From positions 1-53,748 of the forward strand of contig JAZDSV010000072.1 in NCBI GenBank assembly GCA_036784855.1: DNA of 53,748 nucleotides, in the 5' to 3' direction. Positions 10,610-21,587 of the stretch are shown here, one piece after another (position 1 is the first letter of the stretch; every line of letters starts with the position of its first letter). A program made the position numbers and the translations under genes. Source of the stretch: Aphelidium insulamus (taxonomy: Eukaryota > Aphelidiomycota > Aphelidea > Aphelidiaceae). Below the pieces are notes generated by a model, which ran no database searches, was not told the DNA's origin, and saw only the letters and a list, made by a program, of their open reading frames with translations.

Positions 10610-11497
10610 ACCTTGACAACAATAGATGACCTTCCTCTGGAGCTGTTGGCATTCTTAGCTACTGTGGAAAGAATTTTGGATTATTTTGTTTGGCCGACAA
10701 AAAGTGGTACGCGGCCTATTGCATGGCGCGTAAAGAATTTTACCAGTGATTTGTTTCGAATCGCAAATTTGGTGTGCAAACTTTGACAGCAAGCGTCGCG
10801 ATCATATAATATGGATATCATAGTTCTTGAAGCTAGCGATTCAGCTGGTGCAAATGGCAGTTTTCTGGCCGTTGCCAGATTAAAGGCGAACCGCGTAGAT
10901 CTCTGGAGTAAATCCATGCCAATGATTTTTTAATGTTGAGCTTTGTAACAAGCGAGCCTCGAATTACTTGGTGGCATGAACATTCGAGAATAGGCCGCAG
11001 AGCATGACCTATTGGACGTATTGAAGTGGGTTTTTGCCAGCGGGCTCCCGTTCATGGATACGGTATGCAAGTAAGCTGCGTCGAGTGGTCAGTTGGAGGT
11101 GTTGCAGTGGCGCGAAGCAACGAATTAGCGTGGCGTTCTGAACAAGTTGATAGTCGTGGCACACTTCAATGGAGCGCAATTTTCTTTGGGCAAGAGACTT
11201 ATTTCATGTACCGTACGTCTGTCGAACAGCGATCAGCTAGCAAACATCTCGTCCTGATTAATGGGCTAAATGGATTTTCACAAGTTAAATCGCAGCGACA
11301 TGTCATCAGACACATACATCGACGTGATCTTGATGAACTTGAAGATGAGAATTATATCTTAGTGTACGTGTAGGTGGAGGAATACCCATTTTTATGTAAG
11401 GCAGCTCAAGTACGCGATATTGAATTTATGAAAGGACTTCTGGAAATTGGAGTCAAGTTGACCAGCTCATTCCATTATGCCGCAGCCGATAGATAGC
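10610..11497 (+). pseudogene. Decayed F-box/ankyrin gene
   Basis: Translating in shifting frames recovers fragments of a once-coding gene. Near 10616 the sequence reads TIDDLPLELLAFLA, an F-box-like start. Near 11000-11100 it reads LLDVLKWVFASGLPFMD followed, past a stop codon, by AASSGQLEVLQW. That is the 27-residue ankyrin repeat found in the intact gene at 37.3-38.7 kb. Near 11420 another ankyrin-like piece reads DIEFMKGLLEIGVKL. Several stops and frame changes separate the pieces, so no product is expected. Confidence 0.6.
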
Positions 11498-11707
11498 ACA
11501 TTCATGTCGGATTCACTTAAACTAACAACGCTACAATGGTTGCGTGCACGGGTGTTCCGTGAAGTCTCGTTACGGTGTTTACGCAAAGTATCGACGCACC
11601 ATAAACTCACGCCTGGATCAGACAGCAAACTCCTCGCGTCTTGATCAACGACAGATATTTAACAAGTCAAGTCACGACAGGCAATAAATCGGAAACATCA
11701 ACTCATT

Positions 11708-12653
11708 CTATGAATACGAGTAGCCAGCTTGCTGCATGCCGCTGCACGCAACGTTCAGCTGCAGTTTCACCGTTCCGTGGCTAGAGACTCGAGTGACTAC
11801 ATCAATTGAAACATCAAAGGAGAAGCCTTAAAATACAATAGGAGCATCCGCACCTTCACGGCCATCACTTCGGGCCACAAACTTGGGGTCGAGGAATTCA
11901 GGCGGTCGTCCGGCCAGCACGGATAGCATGGCATTAAGCGGCGAAGTGGCTAGCGGGACAAACATCGGCACATAGACGGTGTGACTATTAATCACCACCG
12001 CATGAGTGCCATCATTATATATATATGTAAAGGCAACTAGATATCTAAACTTACGCGCCGGGAGTACGTGGCAGAGTCACTGAACCATAGCCTCGTATCA
12101 CATCTCTGCCGAGAAAGTCTGGACCATACACCGCGAGTACAATCTGCGGCCAGCCATATACGTTTGTACTCTGCAGTGCAATATCCAATGGGAATGACCA
12201 GCCATTAACTGCGGGCGATGATGCGTTGCCCCCGAAAGCCTTCCCGCTCAGCATTCCTGGCTTGGCCGACTGTTGAGTTATGCCAGCAGTAGTTCCCTGC
12301 CGCGCAGATGATTGCATGATAAGTGCATGCAATCTTACTCACACTGACAACAGTCCAGTCGGCACCTTGAAATAACGAGAATTTGCAGTACAGGTTGTCG
12401 TGGTGTGGAAACTGCCATAGTCAAGTGTAAGACCAGGGGAGCACTGACCGGCTCAGTAGAGCATGCGTACCAGGCCACTCTCGATACAACCGCTATACAC
12501 TACTGCAAAGCACTGTCCCTGCGGCGGCGGCAGCGACGTCAAAGGAGCAGCCACTGCACTGGAAGGCGTCGACGACAGCGGCGGGACTTTGACTGCTGCA
12601 GACAGCGGAGTCGGCGGTGGCTTGGCCGTCTGACTTGTTGGCGAGGCGATCAT
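11708..12653 (-). CDS. B9D1: B9 domain protein 1, cilium transition zone
   Basis: Five exons (12653-12471, 12411-12343, 12296-12055, 11984-11854, 11796-11708) give 237 aa. The introns are 59, 46, 70 and 57 nt. Landmarks follow B9D1 closely: [12 protein letters not shown], then [11 protein letters not shown] and QGADW, then [58 protein letters not shown] and [17 protein letters not shown]9D1 works with B9D2 and MKS1 in the complex that gates entry of proteins to cilia and flagella. This gene is the best evidence that the organism builds a cilium. An in-frame ATG at 12716 could add 21 residues at the N-terminus. Confidence 0.93.
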
Positions 12654-12820
12654 TGTGTATTTAACTGTGGCCACGGACTTTCTGTCAAACTTAACCGTAA
12701 TTTTGGTGCAACACATATGTATCGGACACTACATTGAAGATATAAATGTCAAGCATTGGAATAACGCACGAATTGAAGATGAAAATGTATTGTGAACCGC
12801 AAAAATGCCCTTCAAAGTAG

Positions 12821-14069
12821 TTATGCATTAATCTGCACGCCCTGTTGCCTGTTCTGGACCAGCGACGCGATGGTGGCCGAGTGTCGGTGGAAGAAGGCCT
12901 CTTCGGCACACAGCATCGGATACTCGATCACAATGCAGTCGAGAAAGTAGCGCTTGTCCGCCGATGACGTGCAGCTCAGACAGCCAAATAGAGAAGCGAA
13001 AATAGACTTGTTTGCCCTGGCAACCACCTTGTCCGCCTTGGGCTCCCAGCGCACATCTACCGTGCCTGTGCCGTTATATTATTGCAACCATGAATAACCA
13101 TATCTCACTTACCCACGTATCCGGTGCCACGGATAAGCTGCGTAATGGCCGCCGTCAGACGCACAATATCCCAGCCGCACTGCGTTTTGAAGGCGCGAAA
13201 CTCCTTGGACTCGCGGTCATTGTCGGCGAAGCGTTCAAGTACTTCTTGCAGCGTGCCTACAATCAATATAAATATAGTTATCATCTACAATTATAATCAT
13301 TGGACTTACGCTGTCTGCCAGTCTCCGGGTCGGCGGTGGCTCCAATGCGGCTCCACTGCTGTGCCAGCACAGAACCCATGTTGATGTGGATGGAAAAGTC
13401 GGTAACTTGCTGTGACTGTGGCACAAAGTCCACGTGAGAGCCGCCGTGGCCGTGATGGCCATGATGGCGATCATGAATGCTGCCGTGGTGTCCATGCATA
13501 GATCCGTGATGGCCATGTACATCTCCGTGATGGCCATGTACATCTCCGTGATGGCCATGTACATCTCCGTGATGGCCATGTACATCTCCGTGATGTCCAT
13601 GGATATTTCCGTGATGGCCGTGAATGTCGCTGTGATGACCATGGATGTCGCTGTGGTGCCCATGAATACTTCCATGGTGCCCATGAATATCGCCGTGATG
13701 TCCGTGATGGATAGACGACTCGTGATGCACCACGGGCACCGCGCGAGTCTCCAAATGGGAGCCGGTAATATGCAGCGTGGCACCAAATGCACCAGCATCA
13801 GCCTGCGCGCAAACGTAGTGCCACAGAGCGTCGGCCGAATGCAGCACGCTGGCATCCGAAGTGTACGCGCCTTTGCTCTTCATCACCACGGACGCGGTGC
13901 TGGGGTACGGGAATTTGACGCAGTTGACATCATTGAACACGGCGCTGCCATGTGGAATGCTGCTGCTTGCATGAGCGTGTGGTGGCGGCGGTGCAGTTGC
14001 GCATGGCGCTTCATATGGTGGCGGGCCGGTCATTGCTGTTACTTTGATCGATTTTTCGTTATCGTTCAT
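12821..14069 (-). CDS. Histidine-rich repeat protein, unrecognised
   Basis: Exons 14069-13310, 13256-13113 and 13065-12821 (introns of 53 and 47 nt) give 382 aa. The N-terminal region is Pro/Ala-rich. It is followed by a globular-looking segment with LHSADALWHYVCAQADAG, then about a dozen heptads of the form G-H-H-G-D-V/I-H (about residues 145-215). The C-terminal half resumes as ordered sequence, including DFSIHINMGSVLAQQW, CGWDIVRLTAAITQLI and KRYFLDCIVIEYPM. No signal peptide is seen. The His tract could bind Zn, Ni or Cu ions, but that is inference from composition. It sits as an insert between two parts of what may be a single conserved domain. Confidence 0.7.
13490..13705 (-). repeat. 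21-bp coding tandem repeat (Gly-His heptads)
   Basis: About ten degenerate copies of a 21-bp unit related to ggccatgtacatctccgtga on the plus strand encode the heptads of the His-rich protein. Four central copies are nearly identical, which suggests recent unit expansion. Units are contiguous, with no spacers. Confidence 0.85.
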
Positions 14070-14500
14070 TGGAAAATTGACCTCACTTGCAAAAGCGGCC
14101 CGATGGCCAAATCGTTGCTGCAATAACTGCAGGTAACCGCTACAATGCCATTGATGCAGCAAATAGCTGATGAAGCACGAAGTTCTCCGCAGTGGCAAGA
14201 TAAGTGTGGTGTAATGGAAAACAATTGTCTGTGAGATAAATATGTAGCTCTCCGCGCGCCATCAATAAGAATCTCGCTAACAATGATCTCATAGATGCGC
14301 ACAACTGGGTGACAGAGGCATTTGAAATAGCCTTGTAAATAATTCTCATTGCCCAACTTATCGTGCGCTTCTTGCCACGATGCCGGAAAGTAATGCCGAA
14401 AAGTCAAACTAAAACATTCAGCGCTAGTTGCGTAAACAGTCGGACAAACTAAAACAACATCTCTCCCTACGTTACTGCATGTCGCGGCGCGCACCAGAGC
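14070..14500. other. Intergenic, no gene recognised
   Basis: This is the promoter side of the His-rich gene. A minus-strand open frame at 14066-14494 overlaps its start and has no recognisable features. Confidence 0.4.
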
Positions 14501-14773
14501 AATGAAATCAATGGCTTATCTTTTAAAGGACGCGAAAAATTCCGTGGTTTTGCTTACTGCACGAAACTAATCAGAATAGCGCTGCATGTAGCAGCCTCAT
14601 ATCAGTCTGATCCCGGTGTTTTAGACTTTCACTCCGCACCACGACATAACGACCAGGATATTAGGCGTATGTCACAAATCCATGCGGCGCAGCGGCTGAA
14701 CAATGTGTATGAAAAAGTGAAGAATAATGGAGTTTTAGCGTTAAACAATGCATATAATGAGCTCATTTACTAG
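14501..14773 (+). pseudogene. Ankyrin-family remnant
   Basis: An open stretch without its own ATG contains IALHVAASYQSDPG, closely matching VFHVAAGYQSDSS in the neighbouring ankyrin copy at 15.96 kb. It continues with an acidic/Asn-rich run to a stop at 14771-14773. It has no signal peptide and only one repeat. It is best read as the 3' part of a deleted family member. Confidence 0.5.
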
Positions 14774-14978
14774 ATACCGACAAATACATAATTGATGACC
14801 CCAAGAATCCGTCGGAACTACAAAGAGTCATAGCAAAGTATCCGACGCCTTGAGAGATTGCACAATGCATACTGATTGCCACCTGATTGGCTGAGATTTG
14901 TCAGGAGTCCAGTCGACACGTGACACAGTTGAAGCTGCAGTGGGTTTCTCTGCACAATTCAACGTAAATTTAAGTATC

Positions 14979-16562
14979 ATGAATATCATTGTCGTGTTGG
15001 CTCTCATGCTTCTTTCGCATGTTGTGGTCATCGAGGCGATTGAAGTACCATCTCTGCTACAGCTGGCAACAAACGCGGTTTTACGCCACCCGCATTTGCT
15101 GGACCATTTGACCTCAATGGACACTCTTGACATTTTTCACCCTCTGCTGTCAAAATCTCGATCATGCTACAGTATTCGAGAAGTGCTGCGTCGCTTTCCG
15201 CACTTTGTTACCGTGGTTGAGGCAACATGCGCAGACAATTTTACGCAACTTCTAAGAAATGCAATCGACGAAAATGACATTAAATGCGCCATATTTTTGC
15301 TAAGAAATGTATCGTTTCTTACGACTACCTTTTCTATTGAATTTGGCGACACAGTCTTCAACGCTATACATTATGCGGCTTACATGAATCGAGTCGAAAT
15401 CCTTGAAGAATTTCTTCGAATTAACCGATTGCAGATGGAGCGTAAAACGCCCTCCAACAAAACTCCGTTGAATATCTCAACTTTTTATGATCGCCATAGC
15501 GTCAGTAGAGTGCTTATCAACCATGGCGCTCTGGAAACGGCTGAGCTGGCGACGGAGGAGAAAATTGCACTAGCCGCAAAGTATGGTGCTTCATGTGACG
15601 TTATTACGAACTTGGTTCATCAAGAAAATATTGGACAAGCGACGATTATATCGGCGTTTGAAACTGCTGCGAAAAACTTTAAAGGTGCCACCGCAACTGC
15701 CTGCTTAAATTTCTCCATGACAGAAGCATTCTCACTACACATCAGCTAGTAGTAGCTGGAGGATTAAGTGCGTCATATGTTCACTCGGAGAAGTTGGCCG
15801 CACACGTTGAATCAGAAGCACATGGTCTCACGAGTGTTTTGCATAATGCCGCGCGGGCTGGTGCGGTTAATTCATTGACTTGCTTGCTTGACTCGGTGGG
15901 CATTCAAAATCGAAATTTATTGCTTTCTGCCCGCAATGATCGTGGCGAAACTGTCTTTCATGTGGCGGCCGGGTATCAGTCTGATAGTAGCATCATGGGC
16001 AAATTACGTCAATACTGCACAGATATCCAAGAAGAAAAAAGTTTAACTACGTGTCCGTACCTGGAGATTAAAGACAATAACGGCTTCACTCCGTCCGTTG
16101 CATTTGTCGGCACAAAGAGGACAACTGCAGAATGTTCATGCATTGCTGAATGCCGGCGCAGATGTAAACTCCCAAACCATAGCAAAAAGAACTCCGCTTG
16201 TTATCTCAATGGCGCTAAAAAACGTGGCAATCGCAGAAGCACTGATGGCTACGAAAAAGTGTGATACAACGCTGTGTGATGTAGGAATATTCGAGGATGA
16301 GAGCAATATGAGTTACTGTGGCCAATTCGAGGATGAGAGCAAACAGAGTGACTGTCGCGCGAACGATGCATGGAGCTACGCCAGCGGTAGCACACGACTG
16401 ACCGAATTACTTGAGACTGTCAAGCAAAGCCCGTCACGAAAAAGAAGCCAATTCCAACAAATCGATAGAGCGCTGGGGGGCTCTGGCCAATTATGGTATC
16501 ATCGTGCCCTTCAAGAAGTGGGACCGAGTCTTGCGCTGAAATCTGCTTACTCGGATACATAA
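14979..16562 (+). pseudogene. Secreted ankyrin-repeat family, copy A (frameshifted)
   Basis: ATG 14979 opens a signal peptide (MNIIVVLALMLLSHVVVIEA). The family's two Cys motifs follow, SRSCYSIREVL and ENDIKCAIFLLRNVSFL, then ankyrin repeats. The frame is lost by a one-base deletion near 15710 (coding resumes as FLHDRSILTTHQLVV) and again at 16091-16098, where ccgt is tandemly duplicated. Removing one ccgt restores a canonical ankyrin start, TPLHLSAQRGQLQNVHALL. Near the end, a 33-nt unit containing ttcgaggatgagagcaa is present twice. Apart from the two lesions the reading is open to 16562. A recent pseudogene or two assembly errors are both possible. Confidence 0.7.
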
Positions 16563-16688
16563 TTAGCTATCTCGCTGGCTGGACGGGAGTAATTTGACAC
16601 GTAAACAAACTGCCATCGCGATATGCTCTACATTGTTCATTATTGTGTTGCTTTTGAGAACATTTTCTGATTTGAAAACAGATTCGGA

Positions 16689-18665
16689 ATGAATGACACG
16701 CTGCACAGCGCCGGCCGCTCTGCCTGGTTCCAGCTGAGTTCCCTCGGAGATGCCGAGAATGCCAATGCTGACCATGCCACCACCATCCGGGGCAACGACG
16801 TGACGGACACGCATCACGCACGCATTGGTGCAATAAACGACGCGGAAGCGGCCGCTAGCATCGCCATCCAGCCCACGGAGACGTTTCTAATTGGCATCGC
16901 GGGCGGGTCCGCCAGTGGCAAGACCAGTGTCAGTGAGTACGATACTAATTATCTGCGCGTGCACTATCGCGCAATTCGATGTAGAAGTTGAGAACTAATC
17001 CAGCCTACAGAATGATTATTCGACAACTGGATGTGCCGTGGGTGGTGCTGCTGTGCATGGACTCTTTCTACAAGGTATGCGTGGCGCTGTGCATACTCGG
17101 GATTCCATGTTAAAATTGCGCACAGCCACTCAACCATGACGAAATGGCAGCGGCACACGCTTGCACATATAATTTTGATCATCCGAGTATGTCGCATGCT
17201 ATCGGAGATCCCATGATAAAACACTTATATATATAGATGCTCTGGATTACGAGTCCATGTTCGAGACTCTCGTTCAACTCAAGCAGGGCAAGAGCGCGCA
17301 AATACCCATCTATGACTTCAAGACCCACAGCAGGTATGTTAATTATAATGCTTCCCCCATTTGTATACAACTCAATAGACTTGCCGAGACCAAGCACGCG
17401 TACGGCGCTAGTGTGATACTATTCGAGGGCATTTACGCGCTGTACGACCCGCGTCTGACTGAACTGATGGATTTGAAGATATTTGTGGACACTGACGACG
17501 ACATCAGGCTTGCAAGGAGATGTAAGCGTCATAATCTCCATGTGTGCTTCAGATTATTATACGTTACTGCAGTGAAGCGCGACATATCAGAGCGTGGGCG
17601 GGATTTGACTGGAGTGCTGCGGCAGTACCACAATTTTGTCAAGCCCATGTTTGACAAGCACGTCCGGCCCACCATGCGCAACGCAGATGTCATTATCCCC
17701 CGCGGTGCCGACAACACTGGTTTGTCTAATGCTAGCGTACAAAAAAAAAGACAATTGACCTTTTAGTGGCCATTGACTTGATTGTCAAGCACGTGGCCCG
17801 ACAGTTGGACGAGCGGGGGTCCAGTATCCGGTCGATGCTGGCGCAGTTTGCCGCAACCCATCGCCGACACGGGAGCGGCGGTGACAATGCCAACAGCAGC
17901 GATAGCTTCACCAAGACAGAGCTGCCCAACAATGTGCATGTGATGCCAGACACGCCGCAACTGCGATACATACACACAATGATACGCGATGCCGGCAGTA
18001 GTGTGGATGACTTTGTCTTCTTTGCCGATCGCCTGGCGCGCCTTGTGGTCGAGTCGGGGCTGTCGCTCCTAAAGTTCACACCCAAGACGGTGCGCACCCC
18101 GACCGGCGTGGACTATACGGGTCTGGAGCGGTCTGACCAGGCGTGTATAACAGTGTCTATGCATATATGCCACTCTATTCATTGTGCCTAACTGATATAT
18201 GAGCAGCTGTGCGGAGTGTCGATTGTCCGCGCCGGGGCCACGATGGAAAAGAGCTTGAGGCGCGTGTGCCAGGCGGTACCCATCGGCAAGCTGCTCATCC
18301 AGACCCACCCCACCACACTGGAGCCGCAGCTGCACTACTGCAAACTGCCGGCCGACATCGCGGACCCCGCGTGCACCGTGCTGCTGATGGACGCGACCGT
18401 CGGCACCGGAGCCGCTGCCACTATGGCCGTGCGTGTGCTGCTGGACCACGGGGTGCGTGAAGACCGCATAGTGTTGTTGGTGCTGGTGGCGGCGCCGGCG
18501 GGACTGGCGGTGCTGTGCCGACTGTTCCCGCAGCTGCGCATCGTGGTGAGTCAGGTGGAGTGGCGCGGCGTGGACGAGCGCTACTACCTGGTGCCTGGGA
18601 TGGGCAACTTTGGTGACCGCTACTTTGGCACGGAGGATGTCGGCGGCGCAGAGGGGCACTCGTAG
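16689..18665 (+). CDS. Uridine kinase-uracil phosphoribosyltransferase fusion
   Basis: Eight exons (16689-16936, 17011-17074, 17126-17186, 17237-17333, 17379-17521, 17573-17719, 17767-18140, 18207-18665) sum to 1593 nt, 530 aa. Residues 72-80 form the P-loop GGSASGKTS, followed by CMDSFYK, the uridine-binding HPNALDYES, FEGIYAL, and RDISERGRDL of uridine/cytidine kinase. The C-terminal half is UPRT-like, with FADRLARLVVESGL, VSIVRAGATME and a phosphoribosyl-binding loop MDATVGTGAAA. The order matches UCKL1-type proteins that salvage uridine and uracil to UMP. The PRPP-loop Asp is present, but the fused UPRT half is catalytically weak or inactive in some relatives. The last intron (18141-18206) begins GCGTGT, a GC-AG intron, and the conserved junction SDQ-LCGVSI leaves no in-frame GT alternative. 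Confidence 0.93.
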
Positions 18666-18771
18666 GCACTTAAAAAGAAGTATAAAGTCATATAGAAACA
18701 CATCGGAGAGATATAGTCGCAATATGTAGCACTGTGTATTGTGGAACGTGTTGGCCCCGACAAGCAGACAC

Positions 18772-19195
18772 TCAGAACCGGCCTCGCCCACGCCCGCGTC
18801 CTCTTCCTACAAATGCATTAATTATATTTACATATACATCGCATGCGCAGATATATATATAATATATACGAACCTGGAGCCATGGCACGCGCCCTGAATG
18901 CACCGAGACCCCGACCGCGGCTGATGCCACCCGGCCCAATATTCTTGAACATTGGCGCATTCTTGAGCATGTCCGGCACGATGACGAAGCGCACGTGGCT
19001 GCCGCGGATGTACACCTGCTCCAGCTGCTGCACGCGGCCGTCACGCTGCGTCACGGTCGCCTCACGGATCTGCAGGTTCATGCTGTCCTCGGCGTCCAGC
19101 AGGCGGCCGCGGTACACGTTGCCGTTAGTAAGCTCGCACGTGATGATGTGGCCGGTGGCCTCGTGCAGCAGCTTGATCGGCACTCCCACCGACAT
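18772..19195 (-). CDS. SNRPD3: Small nuclear ribonucleoprotein SmD3
   Basis: Exons 19195-18874 and 18806-18772 (67-nt intron) give 118 aa. The sequence [20 protein letters not shown] opens the Sm1 motif. [14 protein letters not shown] completes it, and [20 protein letters not shown] is the Sm2 motif with the RNA-contacting Arg-Gly. The second exon encodes an Arg-Gly tail of the type methylated in SmD proteins. SmD3 is part of the heptameric ring on U1, U2, U4 and U5 snRNAs. The family is about 120 residues, so length is normal. The start is the ATG at the canonical N-terminus; upstream in-frame sequence is not conserved. Confidence 0.96.
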
Positions 19196-19427
19196 TGTGT
19201 ATATAAGTGTGTGTGTGCAATGCAACTGTGTAGACGGCTGAATTAGCAAATGCTGCAATTGACAATACTTAAGCACGGTCAGGGTCAGGGTTGCTGCTAT
19301 TTAATCAAGAGCGCGCCTTGTTATTACATTACAGCCCTTTGACAGACAGACAGCAAGGCGTTAAAGGCGATTGTTGTTTGTGCAGACACCCACACACTCT
19401 TTCTCCATACAGACAGATAGATATTCC

Positions 19428-21252
19428 ATGTATGAACAGCTGTCGGTAGAGGATGAGTTTACAGCTGCATCGTCATCGCCGCGGGTGCCGCCATCTTCCG
19501 CTATAATCAAGGCGTCTGCGTTGGTTGCTGACGGTTTGCCGGCGGTTCGTAACCGGTTGCGGCATGTCGGCACTGTGTACGGGGCAGAGGCGCGTGTCCT
19601 ACTGACTCTCGGCTGGCCCATGCTAGTGACATATGCGTGTCACGCGTCCACATCGGTGGTGGCGCTGTACTTTGTGGGCACTCTGCACGATGGTGTTGAC
19701 AGTGATATGGATGATTCTGAGAACAGCGGTGGCGGCGGCGATGCTGACGAACTGGCGGCAGTCGCCCTCGCCACCACCGTGGTCAACATCACCGGGTTCA
19801 GTGTGGCGTACGGAATGGCGTCGGCCCTGGACACGCTGGCCAGCCAGTTTGCCGGTGGTCTACTGCTTCTTGCCCCACCCGCCGATGAACAGCACATCGA
19901 TGGTGACGATCTGGAGGCACTGACCGCGGCCGGGTCACCGGTACCGGCCGCGCCGCGTAGCACCGCCCGCAGCGAGCACGAGCTGGGCATACTGCTACAG
20001 CGCTCCATCTGCATCATGGCACTGACCGTGATTCCGCTGGCCGTGCTGTGGTGGAACAGTGCCTACTTGCTGCAGCACTGGGCCGGCCAGCCAGCTGCGG
20101 TGTCTGTGCTGGCCGGCCGCTACACCGCCATACTGTCGCTGGGCCTGGTGCCGTTCTTCGCGTACGAGTGCATCAAGCGCTACCTGCTGGCACTCAACCA
20201 CACCATGGCCCCGCTGCTGGTGATGGGCGCCGTGGCCGTGGTGAATGTGGTGGGCCACGTGGTGTTATGTCGGCGCCCGGCGCTCGGCTTTGACGGGTCC
20301 GCATGGGCCATGACGGCGGCATATGCCATAACACCCGCGATCGGGGTGCTGTACATGCGCCACACTGGCTGTCACTTGCGCACCTGGGGCGGCTGGAGTC
20401 GCCTGGCTCTGACCAACTGGCGGCCCTACCTGTACGCGCGCTCACTGCACTGTGTCTGTACTCATCCATTGCAGACGGTCTGGCTGTTCCCGGCACCCTG
20501 ATGACCTGCGCCGAGTGGTGGTACGGTGCCAATTGTATCTGTGTAAATTTAGCTGACGTCACAGGGCATTTGAGATCTGCGCCCTGATGGCGGGAATGAT
20601 GGGCACAAATCAACTGGCGGCCCATTCAATTGTGCAGACGGCAGTGTACGCAATGTACATGGTCCCGTTCGGTCTGGCCGCCACTGTCACGGTGCGGTTG
20701 GGCAACCTGCTTGGTGCGGGCGATCATCGGCGCGCACAGCTGACTGCCCGTGTGACGCTGGCGCTGGCCATGGTCGGCATGCTGGTCAACGCCACGCTGA
20801 TTTACACTCTGCGCCACAGCATCGGCAAGTGGTTTGGCGGTGGAAGCGGTGCTGATGACAGCGATGGCATTGTTGATTTTCTCGGTACCGCCGATAACAG
20901 TGCTGATGATGCCCCAGCAATGCCTCAGTCGGTGGCGGCGCTGGTGGCGGCCATTGCGCCCATCACCGCTCTGTATCAAGTGTTTGACGGGGCGCAGGCA
21001 GTCTGCAGTGGAATATTGCGCGGATGTGGACACCACGCGTATGCGGCGGCCGCCACGCTCTTTTCCTACTACGCTGTCGGCATCCCGTTGGCAGTATACT
21101 TGGGATTCGGATGCGGTGCCGGTGTGGTGGGGCTGTGGTGGGGAATATTTGCCGCAGTGATTGTGCTGGCCGCCTGTCTGGTGTTCAAGGTGGTTTTTGG
21201 TTTGCGGTGGGACTTGGAAGCCAAACGAGCGGCAGTTGCAATGTCTCCCTAA
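19428..21252 (+). CDS. MATE-family efflux transporter
   Basis: ATG 19428 opens a polytopic membrane protein of about 580 aa. Family landmarks include GWPMLVTYACHAS in the first helix, ALDTLASQFAGG, and after the splice EWWAFEICALMAGMMGTNQLAAHS, the signature of MATE helix 7-8. The 44-nt intron 20521-20564 is canonical (GTACGG to ACAG). A second discontinuity near 20440-20474 is less certain: frame demands about 35 nt be removed, the acceptor ends CATTGCAG, but the only phase-compatible donor is GC (GCTCAC). A one-base indel is the alternative. MATE carriers export organic cations and drugs in exchange for H+ or Na+. The 3' end was partly copied to 23.26 kb. Confidence 0.88.
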
Positions 21253-21587
21253 TCTGGTGGTAATAACATTGCTTGCGTGGCAGATCACTAGCCATGGTGG
21301 TCACAAAATTACGACAATCTATGTACTATACGGATAATGTGCATGGACGTCATCTTGTTGCTTCGACGCAACCACGCATCCGCGTCCCGTTCGTCTCGCT
21401 CTCTACCGATTGCCTTGAAAATATTCGAATATGACGTATATCAAATTTTTCTGTATCAATAATATCTGCAATCCAAAAATAAATTAATAGCAGTCCAGAA
21501 CGACTGGATTATTGTAAAAGAATCAGTATGGCCGGAAAAAAAAATTAACTGCTAAAAAAAACCCTAGCCCTCTTTCAGCCAGCGAAA
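21253..21587. other. Intergenic, promoter side of ankyrin copy B
   Basis: This is AT-rich sequence with A-runs close to the ATG at 21588 (about 21536-21560). No open frame of interest. Confidence 0.4.

Noticed and set aside
10209-10610. 133-codon plus-strand frame
   Set aside because: No recognisable motif, and it overlaps the promoter of the LITAF gene.
13490-13705. CRISPR-like array
   Set aside because: The 21-bp units are contiguous, in frame and without spacers, in a eukaryotic gene.
13434-14126. 230-codon plus-strand open frame with Met-Ala-Met repeats
   Set aside because: It is the antisense of the Gly-His heptads; the minus strand has conserved splice sites and coherent ordered sequence.
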